Notes: generated from the sequence alone by a model not told the origin. Positions 1 to 8,475 are shown, numbered from the stretch's first letter. The stretch is 32,858 nt of DNA from Nocardiopsis listeri (GCF_020741345.1 NZ_DYZD01000044.1:1-32858), one strand, 5' to 3'. Numbers and translations are program-made.

Positions 1-1
1 G

Positions 2-1906
2 GACCAGGTCCCCGCGGCCGCCGAACAAGCGGAGCAGAGCGACACCGTGCACGCATACGAAGCAGCGGCCTCCTTCCCGGAGCCGCAGCACACCGGGCCG
101 CCTCGGGCGGGAGAGCCCGCCGGGGACCCCCGCGGTCGGCCCGCCCCGGCCCCCGAAGCGCCCGCCGACGACGCCTGGCGGCACACCGGCCACGACTTCG
201 ACGCCGCCGAACGCGCCGCCGTCTACCGTGCCATCCGCGAACGCCGCGACGTCCGAGCGGGCTTCCGACCCGACCCGATCCCCGCCGACGTGCTCACCCG
301 GGTTCTGGAGGCCGCCCACCAGGCGCCCAGTATCGGGCACACCCAGCCCTGGGACTTCCTGGTCATCGACGACCCGGAACTGCGCGCACGGGTCCGTGAC
401 CTCGCCGAACAGGAACGCGACTCCCACTCCGGCGATCGGCCCGGCGCTCGCGCCCACGCCTTCTCCGGCCTCAAGGTCGAGGCGATCCTGGACAGCCCGC
501 TCAACATCGCGGTGACGGTCGACCCGACCCGCGGCGCGCAGGCGCCCGGACGCCACGCCAAGCCCGCCTCCTACTCCGCCGCGCTCGCCGTCGAGAACCT
601 GTGGTTGGCCGCCCGCGCCGAGGGACTCGGCGTGGGTTGGGTCGGCGTCACCGACGAGCGCGGTGTCGCCGACGTGCTCGCCCTGCCCTCCCACCTGGAG
701 GTCGTCGCCTACCTGTGCGTGGGCTACGTCGACGAGTTCCCCACCGAACCCGAGCTCGGCCTCAGCGGCTGGGTGAAGGGACGCCCCCTGTCCTGGGCGG
801 TGCACCGTGACCGCTACGGTCGCCGCGGTCTGCCCGGCCAGGAGCCCACCACCCTCCTGGAGGAGACCATCACCGCCATCGGAGCGCTGAACGCCCGAGC
901 CGTGGAGGAGGCCAGAGACCGGCAGGCCAGGATGACCAAGCCGCTGGGGTCCCTCGGGGTGCTGGAGGACGTGTCGGTACAGCTCGCCGGGTTGGCGGGG
1001 GAGTGCCCGCCTCCCATCCCCGAACCGGCCGCCGTCGCGGTGTTCGCCGGTGACCATGGTGTGTACGCCCAGGGGGTGACCCCCTGGCCGCAGGAGGTCA
1101 CCGCGCAGATGGTGCAGAACTTCATCGACGGCGGTGCCGTGGTCAACGCCTTCGCCGAGCAGGTGGGCGCCGAGGTGACCGTCGTGGACGTGGGCGTGGT
1201 CGGCGACCTGCCCCCGGCCGCCGGTCTGCTGCCCCGCAAGGTCGCGCGGGGGACCGCCGACTTCACCCAGGGGCCTGCGATGAGTCGGGAACAGGCGCTG
1301 CAGGCCTTGGAGGGCGGGATCGAGGTGGCCCGCGACCTGGTGTCGGCGGGCAACCGCTGCCTGCTCACCGGGGACATGGGGATCGGCAACACGACCCCCG
1401 CCGCGGCGCTGGTGTGCGCCTTCACCGGCGCCGACCCGGCCGAGGCCACCGGGCGGGGCACCGGTGTGGACGACGCCACCTACGAGCACAAGGTCGAGGT
1501 GGTCCGCAAGGCACTGGCCGTCAACCCGGTGGACCCCGAGGACCCGATCGGCACCCTGGCGGCCCTGGGCGGTCTGGAGCACGCCGCGCTGGCCGGGTTC
1601 ATCCTGGGCGCCTCGGCGCTGCGGGTTCCGGTGTTGTTGGACGGGGTCATCGCCGGCTCGGCCGCGCTGGCCGCCGCCGCGATCTCCCCCGAGTCACTGA
1701 GCGCCTGCTTCGCCGGGCACCGTTCCACCGAGCCCGGCCACGGCGTGGTCCTGCACCACCTGGGCCTGACCCCGCTGGTGGACCTGGAGATGCGTCTGGG
1801 CGAGGGGTCCGGGGCGCTGCTGGCGCTGCCGCTGCTGCAGGGCTCGGCGCGGGCGCTGCGCACCGTCGCCACCTTCGAGTCCGCGGGGGTCTCCACGGAC
1901 CGGTGA
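2..1906 (+). CDS. cobT: BluB-CobT fusion: DMB synthase plus nicotinate-nucleotide:DMB phosphoribosyltransferase
   Basis: This is a two-domain cobalamin lower-ligand enzyme. Counting from a possible GTG at 47, a Pro/Ala-rich linker of about 50 residues is followed by a BluB flavin-dependent domain (about 55-265, with ERRDVRAGF and APSIGHTQPWDF). BluB fragments reduced FMN to 5,6-dimethylbenzimidazole. A CobT domain follows (about 270-615, with MTKPLGSLG, FAGDHGVYAQGV, TGDMGIGNTTPAAAL and RLGEGSGALLALPLL). The Glu in RLGEG corresponds to the catalytic base known from Salmonella CobT. CobT makes alpha-ribazole phosphate from DMB and nicotinate mononucleotide, so the fusion joins making and activating the ligand. 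The frame stays open to the left edge and the region is low-complexity, so the true start may lie outside the window; the GTG at 47 has only a weak upstream GGAG. The domain calls are secure and the start is not. Confidence 0.9.
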   Translation, partial: DQVPAAAEQAEQSDTVHAYEAAASFPEPQHTGPPRAGEPAGDPRGRPAPAPEAPADDAWRHTGHDFDAAERAAVYRAIRERRDVRAGFRPDPIPADVLTRVLEAAHQAPSIGHTQPWDFLVIDDPELRARVRDLAEQERDSHSGDRPGARAHAFSGLKVEAILDSPLNIAVTVDPTRGAQAPGRHAKPASYSAALAVENLWLAARAEGLGVGWVGVTDERGVADVLALPSHLEVVAYLCVGYVDEFPTEPELGLSGWVKGRPLSWAVHRDRYGRRGLPGQEPTTLLEETITAIGALNARAVEEARDRQARMTKPLGSLGVLEDVSVQLAGLAGECPPPIPEPAAVAVFAGDHGVYAQGVTPWPQEVTAQMVQNFIDGGAVVNAFAEQVGAEVTVVDVGVVGDLPPAAGLLPRKVARGTADFTQGPAMSREQALQALEGGIEVARDLVSAGNRCLLTGDMGIGNTTPAAALVCAFTGADPAEATGRGTGVDDATYEHKVEVVRKALAVNPVDPEDPIGTLAALGGLEHAALAGFILGASALRVPVLLDGVIAGSAALAAAAISPESLSACFAGHRSTEPGHGVVLHHLGLTPLVDLEMRLGEGSGALLALPLLQGSARALRTVATFESAGVSTDR

Positions 1907-1945
1907 TCCGGTCGGGCCGCGCGGGGTCCGTGCCCTGGAACGACG

Positions 1946-1975
1946 GGGTCCCGCCACAGAGGAGTGGCGGGGCCC
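1946..1975 (+). terminator. Hairpin terminator after cobT
   Basis: A 12-bp stem (GGGTCCCGCCAC with GTGGCGGGGCCC, one G-U pair) closes on the loop AGAGGA about 40 nt after the cobT stop. There is no U-tract, as is common for high-GC actinomycete terminators. It separates cobT from cysG, so cysG probably has its own promoter in 1976-2161. That stretch contains a short AT-rich patch near 2031-2073 but no convincing -35/-10 pair. Confidence 0.6.
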
Positions 1976-2161
1976 TCGTGTCGATGCGGCGGGAGTCACC
2001 CCGCTCCGTGCTCGCCCCTTTACCCGGCTGTAATACCGCTTTGACAAGGTGTTTTGGAGCAATCGCCGAAATTCGCCGGCGGCGTACCGGGACGTCGATC
2101 CCGCGCGCACCCCGCCGCCGATGTCGGGGGCCGGTACGGACGACCATGAGGGGTACGATCC

Positions 2162-3442
2162 GTGACCTATCTCCTTGGCCTGCGCATGCGGGACCGTGAT
2201 GTGCTGGTCGTGGGCGGCGGAAGGGTCGCCCAACGTCGGGTGCCCGTCCTCCTGGAGGCCGGTGCCCGGGTCACCCTCGTCTCTCCTGAGGTGTCCGCCG
2301 CGCTGGAGGACCTCGCCGACGCGGGACGCCTCACCTGGGTGCGCCGCCCCTTCGAACCCGGTGACGTGGTCGGTCCCGACGCCCCCGCCTACTGGCTGGT
2401 GCACGCCGCCACCGACTCCGCCGAGGTCAACGCCGCCGTGGCCACCGAGGCCGAGGACTCCCGGATCTGGTGCGTGCGCGCCGACGACCGGCACGCCTCC
2501 TCCGCCTGGACCCCGGCCAGCGGTAGGTCCGGCGGCATCACCGTGGGCGTGGTGGCCTCCGGCGACCCCAAGCGTTCCGCCGGGTTGCGCGACGCCATCA
2601 TCGACGGCCTGGCCGAGGGCGCCTTGGACGCCCGCCGCGGACGCGAACGCCTCAACGGTGTCGCCCTCGTCGGCGGCGGCCCGGGCGACCCGGGACTGAT
2701 CACCGTCCGCGGCCGACGACTCCTGTCCCAGGCGGACGTGGTGGTGGTCGATCGACTCGCCCCCACCTCCCTGCTGGACGCGCTGCCCTCGGACGTGGAG
2801 ATCGTGGACGCCGCGAAGATCCCCTACGGTCGCTCCATGACCCAGGACGAGATCAATTCCGTTCTCGTCGAACGCGCCAAGGAGGGGAAGTTCGTCGTCC
2901 GGCTCAAGGGCGGTGACTCCTTCCTGTTCGGTCGGGGTGGGGAGGAGGCGGCCGCGTGCGCCGCCGCCGGCGTCCCGGTCATCGCGGTCCCCGGGGTCAC
3001 CAGCGCGCTGGCCGCCCCGACAGGCGCGGGCATCCCCACCACTCATCGCGGAGTGGCGCAGGACGTGCACATCGTCTCCGCGCATGTGGCCCCGGGCGAC
3101 GCGCGCTCGACCGTCGATTGGGGCGGCCTGGCCCGTTCCAACGGTACGATCGTCGCTCTCATGGGTCTGGGACGGATCGAGGCGATCGTCGAGGCGCTGA
3201 CCTCGAACGGTCGTCCCGAGGACACCCCCGTCGCCGTGGTCCAGGAAGCGACACTGCCATCGCAACGAACCGTGGCCGGTACGCTGGCGGACATCGCAGC
3301 CACGGTTCGATCGGCCGGAATGCGGCCCCCCGCGGTGGTGATCATCGGAGAAGTGGTCCGAACAGCGCGGGAACTTGACATACTGCACACGGGGCCCCAG
3401 AGCGACCTGGATCGTCTGGCGACCGGGCGCGATCTCGAGTGA
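2162..3442 (+). CDS. cysG: Siroheme synthase-like precorrin-2 dehydrogenase / uroporphyrinogen-III C-methyltransferase
   Basis: This 426-aa protein has two modules. The N-terminal Rossmann module (about 1-155) has the NAD-binding loop VLVVGGGRVAQRRV and matches precorrin-2 dehydrogenase (CysG-B/Met8-like). The C-terminal SAM-dependent SUMT module (about 165-400) has VALVGGGPGDPGLIT, VRLKGGDSFLFGRGGEE and VPGVTSALAAP. The SUMT half methylates uroporphyrinogen III to precorrin-2, which the N-terminal half oxidises to sirohydrochlorin. Iron insertion would give siroheme for sulfite and nitrite reductases; precorrin-2 is also the branch point to cobalamin, which fits the cobT neighbour. It is about 30 residues shorter than E. 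coli CysG, the deficit being before the SUMT half, so ferrochelatase activity is not certain. The GTG start gives the usual beginning (TYLLGLRMRDRDVLVVGGG). Confidence 0.92.
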   Translation: MTYLLGLRMRDRDVLVVGGGRVAQRRVPVLLEAGARVTLVSPEVSAALEDLADAGRLTWVRRPFEPGDVVGPDAPAYWLVHAATDSAEVNAAVATEAEDSRIWCVRADDRHASSAWTPASGRSGGITVGVVASGDPKRSAGLRDAIIDGLAEGALDARRGRERLNGVALVGGGPGDPGLITVRGRRLLSQADVVVVDRLAPTSLLDALPSDVEIVDAAKIPYGRSMTQDEINSVLVERAKEGKFVVRLKGGDSFLFGRGGEEAAACAAAGVPVIAVPGVTSALAAPTGAGIPTTHRGVAQDVHIVSAHVAPGDARSTVDWGGLARSNGTIVALMGLGRIEAIVEALTSNGRPEDTPVAVVQEATLPSQRTVAGTLADIAATVRSAGMRPPAVVIIGEVVRTARELDILHTGPQSDLDRLATGRDLE

Positions 3443-3495
3443 GACCTCCGACGGCGGCGCAAGCCAGGACCGTCGACGGGACCATCAGCAGCGAT

Positions 3496-3503
3496 GAGGA
3501 GGG
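3496..3503 (+). promoter_or_regulatory. Strong ribosome binding site fixing the start of the first GTPase
   Basis: GAGGAGGG lies 10 nt before ATG 3514. The same frame is open back to a GTG at 3439 that overlaps the cysG stop (GTGA), but that GTG has no comparable site. ATG 3514 is therefore preferred. The 71-nt gap after cysG has no hairpin, which is consistent with co-transcription. Confidence 0.6.
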
Positions 3504-3513
3504 CATACCGATC

Positions 3514-5406
3514 ATGACCCGGCCGTCGGCCGCACCGGACACCTCCGGTTCCGATGCCCCGGACCGGTTCACCACCGGACCGGACGCCACCTCCGCGCGA
3601 CCCACCGCGGACCCCTCAGCCGTGCACGGGGCCGATGCCCCCGACAGTGGCCGCAGGGGTCCCACCGTGCCCGTGCCCTCCGGGCCGGCCAAACATCGGG
3701 CGCCCAGCAACGAGGACGACCGTTTCGAGCAGGTCCTGGAGTCGCTGCGCAAGCAGATCCGCGATCTGCGCTTCGCCGAGGGGCTGGCCGGCGCCGACGA
3801 GGGCAAGGCCCTCCAGGAGGACGTGCTCGCCCAGCTGTCCGACTACGTCCTGCCGCGGGTGCGCCGCCCCGACATCCCCCTGCTCATCGCCGTGGCCGGT
3901 TCCACCGGCGCCGGTAAGTCCACGCTCGTCAACAGCCTGGTCGGCGAGCAGGTCACCACCACGGGCGTGCGCCGCCCCACCACCAACAGCCCCGTGCTGG
4001 CCTGTAACCCGGCCGACGTGGACTGGTTCGGTGAGGCGTCCTTCATCCCCACCCTGCCGCGAGTACGCCAGCAGGGTCTGGCCATGCCCGGCAAGGACGG
4101 CATGTTGGTGCTGGCCGCCACCGAGGCCATGCCTCCGGGGGTGGCGCTGCTGGACACCCCGGACGTCGACTCCGCGGTGGCCGCCCACCACGAGTTCGCC
4201 GCCAAGTTCCTGGACGCCGCCGACCTGTGGGTGTTCGTCACCACCAGCGGCCGCTACGCCGACGCGCGGGTCTGGGAGTTCCTCCAGGTGGCCAGGGACA
4301 GGGACACCTCACTGGCCGTGGTGCTCTCCCGGGTGCCGCGCAAGGGCCGCCGCCAGTTGCTCGACCACTTCGGCGCCATGCTGGAGGCCAACGGTCTGAG
4401 CAACGCCGCCCGGTTCGCCATCCCCGAGACCGACCAGATCGAGGGCGAACGCTTCACCTCCAACGTCGCCGACCACATTCGCGACTTCCTCGCGGACGTG
4501 GCGGGAGAGGCCGAACAGCGCGACCGGGTCTCCCGCCGCACCTTCATCGGCGTCATCGACAGCTTCCGCACCCGGGTCCCGGAACTGGCCCGCCAGGTCG
4601 AGGCGCAGATCGAGACCGGCCGCACTCTGGGCTCCTCGGTCGACGACGCCTACGCGGCGGCCGAGAAGCACATCGAGACCTCCCTGGCCGACGGTTCGCT
4701 GCTGCGCGGTTCGCTGTTGGCCCGCTGGCAGGAACTCGCCGCCGGCGGAGAACTCGCCAAGAGCATGCGGCCACGTAAGAAGAAGCGCTCCCGCAAGGCC
4801 CGCGAGGTCCAGGTGGAGCGCGGCGAGCGGATCCAGGCCCTGGAACGCGCGGTGCGTGACTCGTTGGAGGCGCTGATCGTCTCCAGTAGCGAACGCGCCG
4901 CCGAACAGGTCGAACAGCGTTGGCGTCAGGTGGCCGGCGGCGGCGACCTGGCCACCAAGGCGCTGGAGATGCCCGGAAGCGGGATGCTGGCCCAGGAGAT
5001 CCGGCAGGAGATCGACGAGTGGCGGGGCGAGATCGCGGAGATGACCGCGGCCGACGGCGCCACCAAGCGTTCGGTCGCCCGCTTCGTCACCTTCGACCAC
5101 GACGTCGTCGCCCTGGTCATGATCATCGACCTGCTCGGATACGAGCGATCCCACTCCGGAGGCGGCGCCCACGCCGCCGACAGCTCGGGGCCGTCCCCGC
5201 AACGTCTGTTGAAGGGGCTTTTCGCCGCGCAGTCGCTGCGCGGCATCGGCCGGTCGGCGCGGGAGAACCTGCACCGGCGCGTGCTGGGCCTGCTCGCCCG
5301 GGAACGGGTCCCCTTCGACACCGCCCTGTCCTCCGCCGGCATTCCGTCCGACGACAGCGCCGTCCAGCTCTATCAGGCCACGTACAACCTCGAGATTGCC
5401 AGATGA
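3514..5406 (+). CDS. Dynamin-like GTPase, first of a tandem pair
   Basis: This is a 630-aa large GTPase (655 aa if started at GTG 3439). A polar, probably disordered N-terminus of about 65 residues precedes the GTPase domain. P-loop GSTGAGKS lies at about 129-136, a switch I-like RRPTTNSP follows, and G3 DTPD is at about 214-217. No canonical NKxD is present; the G4 position reads VVLSRVP. The C-terminal half is mostly charged and predicted helical, with a very basic patch (RPRKKKRSRK, about 419-428) that could bind membrane or nucleic acid. A weak hydrophobic stretch (DVVALVMIIDLLGY) occurs near 530, but there is no clear membrane span. Its stop overlaps the next gene's start (ATGA). Tandem dynamin-like GTPases are known in Streptomyces as DynA/DynB, which stabilise FtsZ rings in sporulation septa. 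Orthology here is inferred from arrangement and motifs only, so no symbol is given. Confidence 0.8.
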   Translation: MTRPSAAPDTSGSDAPDRFTTGPDATSARPTADPSAVHGADAPDSGRRGPTVPVPSGPAKHRAPSNEDDRFEQVLESLRKQIRDLRFAEGLAGADEGKALQEDVLAQLSDYVLPRVRRPDIPLLIAVAGSTGAGKSTLVNSLVGEQVTTTGVRRPTTNSPVLACNPADVDWFGEASFIPTLPRVRQQGLAMPGKDGMLVLAATEAMPPGVALLDTPDVDSAVAAHHEFAAKFLDAADLWVFVTTSGRYADARVWEFLQVARDRDTSLAVVLSRVPRKGRRQLLDHFGAMLEANGLSNAARFAIPETDQIEGERFTSNVADHIRDFLADVAGEAEQRDRVSRRTFIGVIDSFRTRVPELARQVEAQIETGRTLGSSVDDAYAAAEKHIETSLADGSLLRGSLLARWQELAAGGELAKSMRPRKKKRSRKAREVQVERGERIQALERAVRDSLEALIVSSSERAAEQVEQRWRQVAGGGDLATKALEMPGSGMLAQEIRQEIDEWRGEIAEMTAADGATKRSVARFVTFDHDVVALVMIIDLLGYERSHSGGGAHAADSSGPSPQRLLKGLFAAQSLRGIGRSARENLHRRVLGLLARERVPFDTALSSAGIPSDDSAVQLYQATYNLEIAR

Positions 5407-8078
5407 CGACTCAGTGGAACCCCGCGCAGGCGGGGGACAGCGGCCCCGGGGAGTCGAACACCCCCGGTGAGGACACCGAGCGCGAAAGCGCGTCGACCCC
5501 CGAACCGTGGGCGGACGAGCAGGTGCCGGAGCCCTACCAGAGCGGCCCATGGCGCGGTTACACCATGCCGGTTCCCGAACACCCCGAGCACGCTCGGGAA
5601 CGGATCCGCGGTACGGAGGAACCCGCCGCCTACGACGGCATCACCGGCTACCCGGACCCGTCCGGTGCCGGTGCCGCCCTCGGTGGACTGCAGAACCCGG
5701 GTGTGCGGCGAAACCCCGCCGAAGCCGAGCCTCGGGAAGATCCCGACGAACGGGACCGTGCGGCGCAGCGGCGCGGCCGGCACTCCCGTATCGCCGCGGA
5801 GCGGGCCGGCATCGGACGCCGTGCCCCGGGTGAGGAGGCACGGGAGGACGATCCCGACAACCTCGCGGGATGGGTCGGCAGCCTCAGCAAGGCCGCCGAC
5901 GACACCCGTATCGCCGGGCGTCACACCGGGTCCTTCCCGGTGGTGCGCCCCGACGACGAGGAATCTCCGAGCGGTCCCGACGCCGAGAAGACCTCGGGCG
6001 AGGATTCCGAGCACGAGGTCCCCCGCGTCGAGCGTGGTCGCGCGGAGGGTTCCAGGGTCTGGCGCGCCGAGACCGAGGAACCCGACGCGACCGACGAGCG
6101 GCGTGGTGCGAGACCCGCTCCCGAAGCGGGTCGGACCGGGACCGCCGCCGCGTGGGTGGGACCCGGCGACGTCGACGAAGGAACGAGCGGCGCCCACACC
6201 GACGGTGGTGACGTCCTGGCGCCCGCCCAGGACGTGAGCGCGGCCCGACCGGAACCGGTCGAGGCCGCAGAGCGGGATGAGCAGACCGGCGAGGACGCCG
6301 CAGAGGACGGGCCCCCGCCGCTGCCCCGCAGGGTCCCCGGACCCTCGGCGGTCTCCGGAGCCTTCCGGGCCATCGGCAGCGACACCACCGCTTCGGCGGA
6401 GGAGGACTCCTCGGCCGACGACGAGGAGTACCGACCCACCAACCACGACCGGTGGCAGCCCACCAGCACCACCAGCCGCGCCGAACTCATCGAACGCCTG
6501 GACGCGCTGAGCACCCTCGTCGAGGTCGGCAAGGACGACCTGCCCGACGAGGTGCTGGGCCGGGCCGGACAGTTGCTCGACCACGCCGGGGCGCGGCTGC
6601 GCCTGTCCGGCGACCACACGGTCGTGGCCCTGGCCGGGGGCACCGGGAGTGGCAAGTCCTCCCTGTTCAACGCCTTGTGCGGGCTGGAACTGTCACAGAC
6701 CGGCGTCACCCGGCCCACCACCTCCAACGCGCACGCCTGCGTGTGGGGGCACGAGGGCGCCGACGCCCTGCTGAGCTGGCTGGGCGTGCCCACCCGCTAC
6801 CGTCATTCCCGCACCAGTGTCCTGGACAGCGGTGACTCGGCGCTGACCGGCCTGGTCCTGCTGGACCTGCCCGACCACGACTCGGTGCGCAGCATGCACA
6901 CCGCCGAGGCGGACCGGCTCATCGGCTCGGTGGACCTGTTGGTGTGGGTGCTGGACCCGCAGAAGTACGCGGACGCGGCCGTGCACCACCGTTACCTGGC
7001 CAACATGGCCGGGCACGGGGCCGTCACCGTCGCGGTGCTCAACCAGGTCGACAAGGTCGAGCCGCAGGAGCTGGAGGAGCTCCTCACCGACCTGCGTCGT
7101 CTGCTGGAGACCGAGTCCGGGGTGCACCCGAGGGTGATCACCACCTCCACCATCACCGATCACGGCATCGACGAGCTGCGTGAGTTCCTCAGTGAGTCGG
7201 TGACCGAGAAGCGCGCCCTGGTGGACCGTCTGGTCGCCGACCTGGATCAGGTCATCGAACCGTTCGATGAGTTCCACGGCGAGAACGACCCCGACGGGAC
7301 CGTGCCCGCCCAGGTGCGGTCGCGGATCCAACAGGGTCTGGCCGACGCCGCCGGTGTGTCCGCTGTGGCGGACGTGGTGGAGACCAACGACGTGCGTCGC
7401 GGGCGACGCCGGGTCGGTTGGCCCGTGGCCCGTCGCGCGGTGAAGCTGCGCAAGGACCCCCTCGCCGCGGTGCAACTGGAGTTCCTGCGACGGGACGCCC
7501 CCGGTTTGGGCGGCCCGGTCGACGCGCACGAGGCCGAACTGGAGACGGTCCTGGGAGAGGCCGCCGACGAGGTGTCGGAGGGTATGCCCGCGGTGTGGCG
7601 TCGGCGGATGCGCGGTGCCGCCCGTAGCGGGATCTCGGAGCTGCCGGCGGAGCTGGGTGAGGCGGTCACCGCCGCGGTCGGCGACCCTGGCCGCAGCCCT
7701 TCCTGGTGGAAGACCGCGCGCATGGTGCAGTACGTGCTGTTGACCGTGGCCGGTATCGGTCTGTTGTGGACATTGGCGTCCTTGGCCAGCTGGTCGGGCG
7801 GTGGCATCACCGGTCTGGCGGTCTTCGACGACCCGGCCGCGATGGCCTACGCGGGCGCGGTGGCCGTGGCCAGCCTGCTGGTGGGCTGGCTGACGGGGGT
7901 GGGATGCGGCAACCTCGTGGAGGTCGCCGCGGTCCAGCGCCGTGAGGACGTGGAGCGTGAGGCCCAGGAACGGGTCCGGGAGATCGCGGGGGTGCGTGTG
8001 GTGACCCCGATGGAGGACGAGCTGGCGCGCTACCGAGCCTTCCGTGCCGCCTACGAGGTGGCCAGGCCCAAGGACTGA
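5403..8078 (+). CDS. Membrane-anchored dynamin/YfjP-like GTPase, second of the pair
   Basis: This 891-aa protein starts at ATG 5403 (MTTQWNPAQ), overlapping the previous stop by 4 nt, so translational coupling is likely. The first 390 or so residues are Glu/Asp/Arg/Pro-rich low complexity without domain motifs. The GTPase domain follows: P-loop GGTGSGKS (about 412-419), RPTTSNAHAC switch region, G3 DLPDHD (about 488), G4 NQVD (about 547-550, a variant of NKxD). After a helical segment, two membrane spans occur at about 777-797 and 814-836, with a cytosolic tail of about 55 residues. This tail-anchored plan fits a membrane-remodelling or scaffold GTPase that may pair with its neighbour. A YfjP or ribosome-binding-type GTPase label would also fit the G-domain. 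The frame continues upstream of 5403, but that stretch lies inside the previous gene. Confidence 0.8.
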   Translation: MTTQWNPAQAGDSGPGESNTPGEDTERESASTPEPWADEQVPEPYQSGPWRGYTMPVPEHPEHARERIRGTEEPAAYDGITGYPDPSGAGAALGGLQNPGVRRNPAEAEPREDPDERDRAAQRRGRHSRIAAERAGIGRRAPGEEAREDDPDNLAGWVGSLSKAADDTRIAGRHTGSFPVVRPDDEESPSGPDAEKTSGEDSEHEVPRVERGRAEGSRVWRAETEEPDATDERRGARPAPEAGRTGTAAAWVGPGDVDEGTSGAHTDGGDVLAPAQDVSAARPEPVEAAERDEQTGEDAAEDGPPPLPRRVPGPSAVSGAFRAIGSDTTASAEEDSSADDEEYRPTNHDRWQPTSTTSRAELIERLDALSTLVEVGKDDLPDEVLGRAGQLLDHAGARLRLSGDHTVVALAGGTGSGKSSLFNALCGLELSQTGVTRPTTSNAHACVWGHEGADALLSWLGVPTRYRHSRTSVLDSGDSALTGLVLLDLPDHDSVRSMHTAEADRLIGSVDLLVWVLDPQKYADAAVHHRYLANMAGHGAVTVAVLNQVDKVEPQELEELLTDLRRLLETESGVHPRVITTSTITDHGIDELREFLSESVTEKRALVDRLVADLDQVIEPFDEFHGENDPDGTVPAQVRSRIQQGLADAAGVSAVADVVETNDVRRGRRRVGWPVARRAVKLRKDPLAAVQLEFLRRDAPGLGGPVDAHEAELETVLGEAADEVSEGMPAVWRRRMRGAARSGISELPAELGEAVTAAVGDPGRSPSWWKTARMVQYVLLTVAGIGLLWTLASLASWSGGGITGLAVFDDPAAMAYAGAVAVASLLVGWLTGVGCGNLVEVAAVQRREDVEREAQERVREIAGVRVVTPMEDELARYRAFRAAYEVARPKD

Positions 8079-8108
8079 CCTGCGCGAACTCGAAGAATCG
8101 CCGTGAGG

Positions 8109-8141
8109 ACGGGGACGGATGCCGATGGGCGCCGTCCCCGT
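8109..8141 (+). terminator. Hairpin terminator after the GTPase operon
   Basis: A perfect 10-bp stem (ACGGGGACGG / CCGTCCCCGT) with a 13-nt loop begins 30 nt after the stop codon. It ends the cysG-GTPase transcription unit and isolates the diguanylate cyclase gene. Confidence 0.6.
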
Positions 8142-8249
8142 TCGTGTGCCCCGGGGAGGTTCACGGCCAGTAGAGGACAAATCGTGACGCTTGTAAATGC
8201 CCCAGAGACACAGGGTGACGGCTACCGTAGGCTCAACCTGCGGGCTACA

Positions 8250-8255
8250 TACAAT
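8250..8255 (+). promoter_or_regulatory. Possible -10 element upstream of the diguanylate cyclase
   Basis: TACAAT sits in the only AT-rich patch (about 8245-8290) of the 397-bp gene-free interval between the GTPase and cyclase genes. No good -35 is seen at 17-18 bp. If used, transcription would start near 8262 and the BldD-like palindrome would lie just downstream of the start point, a repressing position. The rest of the leader (8284-8475) is GC-rich with short hairpins, including CCGGT/ACCGG at 8307-8322, and matches no riboswitch I know. Confidence 0.3.
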
Positions 8256-8268
8256 CGGCGATTAAGTT

Positions 8269-8283
8269 ATTACCCAAAGTAAT
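8269..8283 (+). promoter_or_regulatory. BldD-box-like palindrome
   Basis: ATTACCCAAAGTAAT has ATTAC/GTAAT arms around five bases. It matches the published Streptomyces BldD consensus nTnACnC(A/T)GnGTnAn at 8 of 9 defined positions; the mismatch is A for G at position 9. It lies 193 nt upstream of the GTG start of a diguanylate cyclase, a class of gene that BldD is known to control in Streptomyces. Function here is inference. Confidence 0.45.
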
Positions 8284-8475
8284 GTAAAGTGAGGGGGGTG
8301 TGCTTGCCGGTCTTCGAACCGGGGATTCTCCGTCGGACCCGGTGACCGAGCGACACCGGGGAACGGGGGGCGAATCCGGTTCGTCGTAGTGAGAACCGTG
8401 AGAGGCGGTGGGCACATCAGAGTCGGTAGTCGCGTACGGACGACAGAGGGCGTGGCGGGAAGGGAGGACGGAGCG

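Noticed and set aside
2041-2073. TTGACA as a -35 for cysG
   Set aside because: No TANNNT-like hexamer at 16-18 bp; the AT-rich patch is noted but not called a promoter.
8307-8322. CCGGT-TTCGA-ACCGG hairpin resembling a tRNA T-arm
   Set aside because: No acceptor stem, anticodon arm or D-arm can be paired around it on either strand; it is a simple hairpin in a leader.
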